NCBI GenBank assembly: GCA_947484175.1
Contig: CANKOI010000005.1
Location: 1-64,000 of the forward strand
DNA from: Deltaproteobacteria bacterium
GTDB lineage: Bacteria; Myxococcota_A; UBA796; SXON01
Direction: 5' to 3'
Length of the DNA: 64,000 nt
In this document: positions 61,890-64,000 of the stretch, one piece after another
Layout of the letters: each line of letters begins with the position of its first letter
Numbering within the stretch: the stretch's first letter is position 1
Translations under genes and position numbers: made by a program
Notes under the pieces: generated by a model
Databases searched by the model: none
Told to the model about the DNA's origin: nothing
What the model saw: only the letters and a program-made list of their open reading frames with translations

Positions 61890-62915
61890 ATGTTCCTTCT
61901 AGTATCGCTCTGCGCCCCCGCCGAGGCCGGCTTCGTGGAGGTCTGGACCTACGATCGCTTCGAGGTGGACGCCGATCTCGCCGGGGCCGACGGCTGGGAG
62001 GGCGGCTACGACGGCGACCCCTGGAGCGGTGCTCGCGACGGCGGGGATTCTTGGGCATACTCGACGGCCGACCACGCGCCCACCGGCGACTTCGGCGCTG
62101 GCGGGCCCCATGACAACTGGCTCGTGCACGAGGCCGCCGACGTGCAGCAGGGCGCGTACACCGTCACGGCTTACCCCACCGACAATGACGCCTTCGGGGT
62201 GGTGTTCGGCCACAATCGGAACGACTACTACATGCTGCTGGTGTGCGGCGAAGAGGGCAACGACACCAGCATCCAGAGCTGCCCGATTTCGGGGCTCGCC
62301 GTGCATGTCACCGCGCTCGTCTACGTGAGCGGCTCGCAAGTAGAAGTGCTCGACTCGGCCGACCGAGGGGCGTCGACCTACGAGGAAGCGGAGGTGGACA
62401 TCGTCATGGACAACGGGCAATTGACCGCCACCATCGGACGTGTCTCGCTGAGCAGTGAAGTGGACGAGGACTTCGTGCTCAACGGGGTCGGCTTCTACGC
62501 GTTCAACGAAGGCGTATACGACGAAGCAGGCGAGAGCGACGGCGACACCGTGTTCTTCCGCAATCCCGTGCTCGCCGCGTTGGATGAAGACGACGACGGC
62601 GTGGTGGACGACGAGGACAACTGCGAGGCCGACTCCAACCCCGATCAGGAAGACGCCGACGGCGACGGCCTCGGCACCGCCTGCGACGAAGAAGAAGCCC
62701 CCGTGGACACCGGCTCCGGCGATACCGGGACCGACGACACCGGCGGAGGCGGCGGCGGTGGTGGCAAGAAGGACAACGGAACCGTGAGCATCAACAAGAC
62801 CGGCTGCGGCTGCGACGCGGGAGGCGGCGCCGCTGGAGTTGGGGCGGTGGCGCTGACCGTGGCGGCGTTGAGGCGGCGGCGGGGAGTGGCTGCGCTTCAA
62901 GAACGGAGAGGCTGA
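61890..62915 (+). CDS. secreted TSP3-repeat protein with MYXO-CTERM-like tail
   Basis: The product is 341 residues. A short signal (MFLLVSLCAPAEA) is followed by a lectin-like beta domain of about 210 residues (FGVVFGHNRNDYYMLLVC), two TSP3 calcium repeats (DEDDDGVVDDEDNC and DGDGLGTACDEEEAPVD), a Ser/Asp-Thr-Gly linker with a GGGGGGGGKK run, and a C-terminal TGCGCDAGGG, hydrophobic helix and RRRRG. This is the sorting-tail layout typical of Myxococcota surface proteins. Its stop overlaps the next ATG as TGATG. Confidence 0.82.
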   Translation: MFLLVSLCAPAEAGFVEVWTYDRFEVDADLAGADGWEGGYDGDPWSGARDGGDSWAYSTADHAPTGDFGAGGPHDNWLVHEAADVQQGAYTVTAYPTDNDAFGVVFGHNRNDYYMLLVCGEEGNDTSIQSCPISGLAVHVTALVYVSGSQVEVLDSADRGASTYEEAEVDIVMDNGQLTATIGRVSLSSEVDEDFVLNGVGFYAFNEGVYDEAGESDGDTVFFRNPVLAALDEDDDGVVDDEDNCEADSNPDQEDADGDGLGTACDEEEAPVDTGSGDTGTDDTGGGGGGGGKKDNGTVSINKTGCGCDAGGGAAGVGAVALTVAALRRRRGVAALQERRG

Positions 62916-63124
62916 TGCCGCGACGGCGCAGGAAACAATCCTCCGAGACGCGGGCGGAATCACCAGTCCCGAGTAGTGGGGACGCCGTGGTGGACTGGAT
63001 GAAGGCGCACAACATTCCGCTTACCCGAAGCAATTACCTCAATCTTGCGTTTTGGGGGGACCCCCCGGATGAGCTGGACGGAGAGCAGAAGGCGGACCTG
63101 CCGCGGGGGCTCCTTCCGGATTAG
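62915..63124 (+). CDS. small conserved protein, 69 residues
   Basis: The ATG at 62915 overlaps the preceding stop and begins 69 residues. The N-terminus is Arg/Ser-rich and probably disordered. The second half (VVDWMKAHNIPLTRSNYLNL, then GDPPDELDGEQKADLP) matches a short motif I recall in many small, uncharacterised bacterial proteins: a W-x-x-x-N-x-PLTR-x-NYL core followed by a D/E-rich stretch. No membrane segment. Confidence 0.7.
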   Translation: MPRRRRKQSSETRAESPVPSSGDAVVDWMKAHNIPLTRSNYLNLAFWGDPPDELDGEQKADLPRGLLPD

Positions 63125-63170
63125 TTCCCCACGCCGCCCCGAACGTCGGCTCTTGGAGCGATCCGCCGGT

Positions 63171-64000
63171 TCAGCTCGCGAATCGCCTCGACCGAAAGCG
63201 GTCCGCCACGGGCGAGGTGCCCTCCAGGACCAGCTCGGCGAGGGCGGCGCCGCAGAGCCAGGCGAAACCAAAGCCGTGCCCCGTGAAGCCCACCGCGGCG
63301 AGCGCGCCCGGCAGGCCCGGCACCGCTCCCACGATCGGCATGCCGTCGCGCGAAAAACCCATGGTGCCGGCCCAGCGGTGGGTAACGAGCACGCCGCGCA
63401 GCGCAGGGAAGCGCTCGAGAAACTCGCCCATGCGCGCCTGGATGCCGGCGTGGAGCACCTCGGCGGTGCCCTTCTCACCGTCGGGGTCGAGGTTGCGCCA
63501 GCCGCCGAGCACGATGCGCCCGTGTTCGTCCTGGCGCCAGTAGTCAAATCCGTGGTCGGCATAGACGGGGCAGGAAAACAGCGGCGGCACCGGGGCCGTG
63601 GCGAGCATCTGACCCCGCACCGGGTCGACCTTGTCGGCCAACCACGGCGCCAGCTCCCCCGCCCAGGCGTTGGTGCAGAGCAGCACGATCTGGGCACGCA
63701 CCTCGCCGTGCGCGGTTCGAACCACGACATCGCCGGGGGCGGGGGCGTCGAGGGAAACCACGGGCGAGTCTTCGTAGAGCGCCACCCCGGAATCCATGGC
63801 CGCTCGGGCCACCCCGCGCACGAACCGCGCAGGATCGAGCTCGCCGTCGTCGGCGATGTGCACGCCCACTCTGAAGCCAGCCTCGCGGTACACGGGCTCC
63901 AGCGCACTGCCCTGGCGGATCTCGCTGCAGAACCCGTCTTCGCAGAGGAGCGCGGCGGATTCCAGCAGCTCGGCCTCCTCGGCTTCGCTGCACGCGAGCT
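63171..64000 (-). CDS. FAD-dependent oxidoreductase (DAO family), 5' end beyond the window
   Basis: The minus-strand frame is open from the right edge to a stop at 63171, about 276 residues. It is the C-terminal part of a D-amino-acid-oxidase-type flavoprotein: DPARFVRGVARAAMDSGVALYE, VVVRTAHGEVRAQIVLLCTNAW, VRGQMLATAPVP, and the late FTGHGFGFAWLCGAALAELV. The N-terminal FAD-binding GxGxxG lies outside the window. The substrate is unknown. Confidence 0.85.
   Translation of the reverse strand, partial: LACSEAEEAELLESAALLCEDGFCSEIRQGSALEPVYREAGFRVGVHIADDGELDPARFVRGVARAAMDSGVALYEDSPVVSLDAPAPGDVVVRTAHGEVRAQIVLLCTNAWAGELAPWLADKVDPVRGQMLATAPVPPLFSCPVYADHGFDYWRQDEHGRIVLGGWRNLDPDGEKGTAEVLHAGIQARMGEFLERFPALRGVLVTHRWAGTMGFSRDGMPIVGAVPGLPGALAAVGFTGHGFGFAWLCGAALAELVLEGTSPVADRFRSRRFAS

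Overview
The window is G+C-rich chromosomal DNA, by eye well above 60% (not computed), from a Gram-negative bacterium, most likely a Myxococcota (former Deltaproteobacteria). The signs are lipoproteins with Ser/Asp-Thr-Gly linkers, thrombospondin type 3 (TSP3) calcium repeats followed by a MYXO-CTERM-like tail (Cys-rich stretch, glycine-rich helix, Arg cluster) at 61890-62915 and inside 18019-21666, CotH, CsgG-like and IPT-domain surface proteins, and a complete outer-membrane toolkit (Lnt, Pal, OmpA, TonB-dependent receptors, PbpC). The genus cannot be named from what is visible. Genes are densely packed, with many ATGA, GTGA or TGATG overlaps and many GTG starts.

Bases 1-8900 hold housekeeping and transport genes: a START-like secreted protein, a Cys-cluster membrane protein, an AbgT-type transporter, an MscS channel, an M20 peptidase, a spermidine-synthase-like protein, and a metallo-beta-lactamase-fold hydrolase coupled to nadC. 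Bases 8900-13800 carry a three-gene surface operon (two lipoproteins and a TonB-dependent receptor). Bases 13800-17900 hold an unrecognised protein, a PilZ-like protein, and a NUDIX-subtilase pair. Bases 18000-21670 encode a 1215-residue protein that joins a complete MYXO-CTERM-type surface protein to a complete OmpA-family protein; two matching palindromes lie directly upstream.

Bases 21685-26900 are the accessory and damaged part of the window. They hold a lipoprotein gene broken by an in-frame TAG, short degenerate repeats, an internally deleted ISAs1-family transposase remnant, two fragments of surface-protein genes (one with a Trp codon changed to TAG), a vapX-vapD toxin-antitoxin pair, and an AAA ATPase with a C-terminal nuclease-like (DUF234-type) domain whose start abuts a 7-bp-arm inverted repeat.

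Bases 26900-42170 return to envelope functions: a bacterial alpha-2-macroglobulin lipoprotein coupled to pbpC, then a long minus-strand run (lnt, an HSDL2-like dehydrogenase, CotH, a CsgG-like protein with an apparent frameshift, queD, a DjlA-like co-chaperone). Bases 42200-48900 carry tyrS, a methyltransferase-like gene, a PAS-GGDEF-EAL protein, prfC and a PDZ protein. Bases 48900-58400 hold a second lipoprotein-TonB receptor pair, plsC, a KAS III-like enzyme, a di-haem cytochrome lipoprotein, and an operon with an SGNH hydrolase and an APH-fold kinase. Bases 58560-64000 carry pal, a 3-hydroxyacyl-CoA dehydrogenase, a tiny Cys-rich repeat lipoprotein, a polytopic membrane protein, a MYXO-CTERM protein with a small coupled partner, and the C-terminal part of an FAD-dependent oxidoreductase cut by the window edge. 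No rRNA, tRNA or CRISPR array was found.
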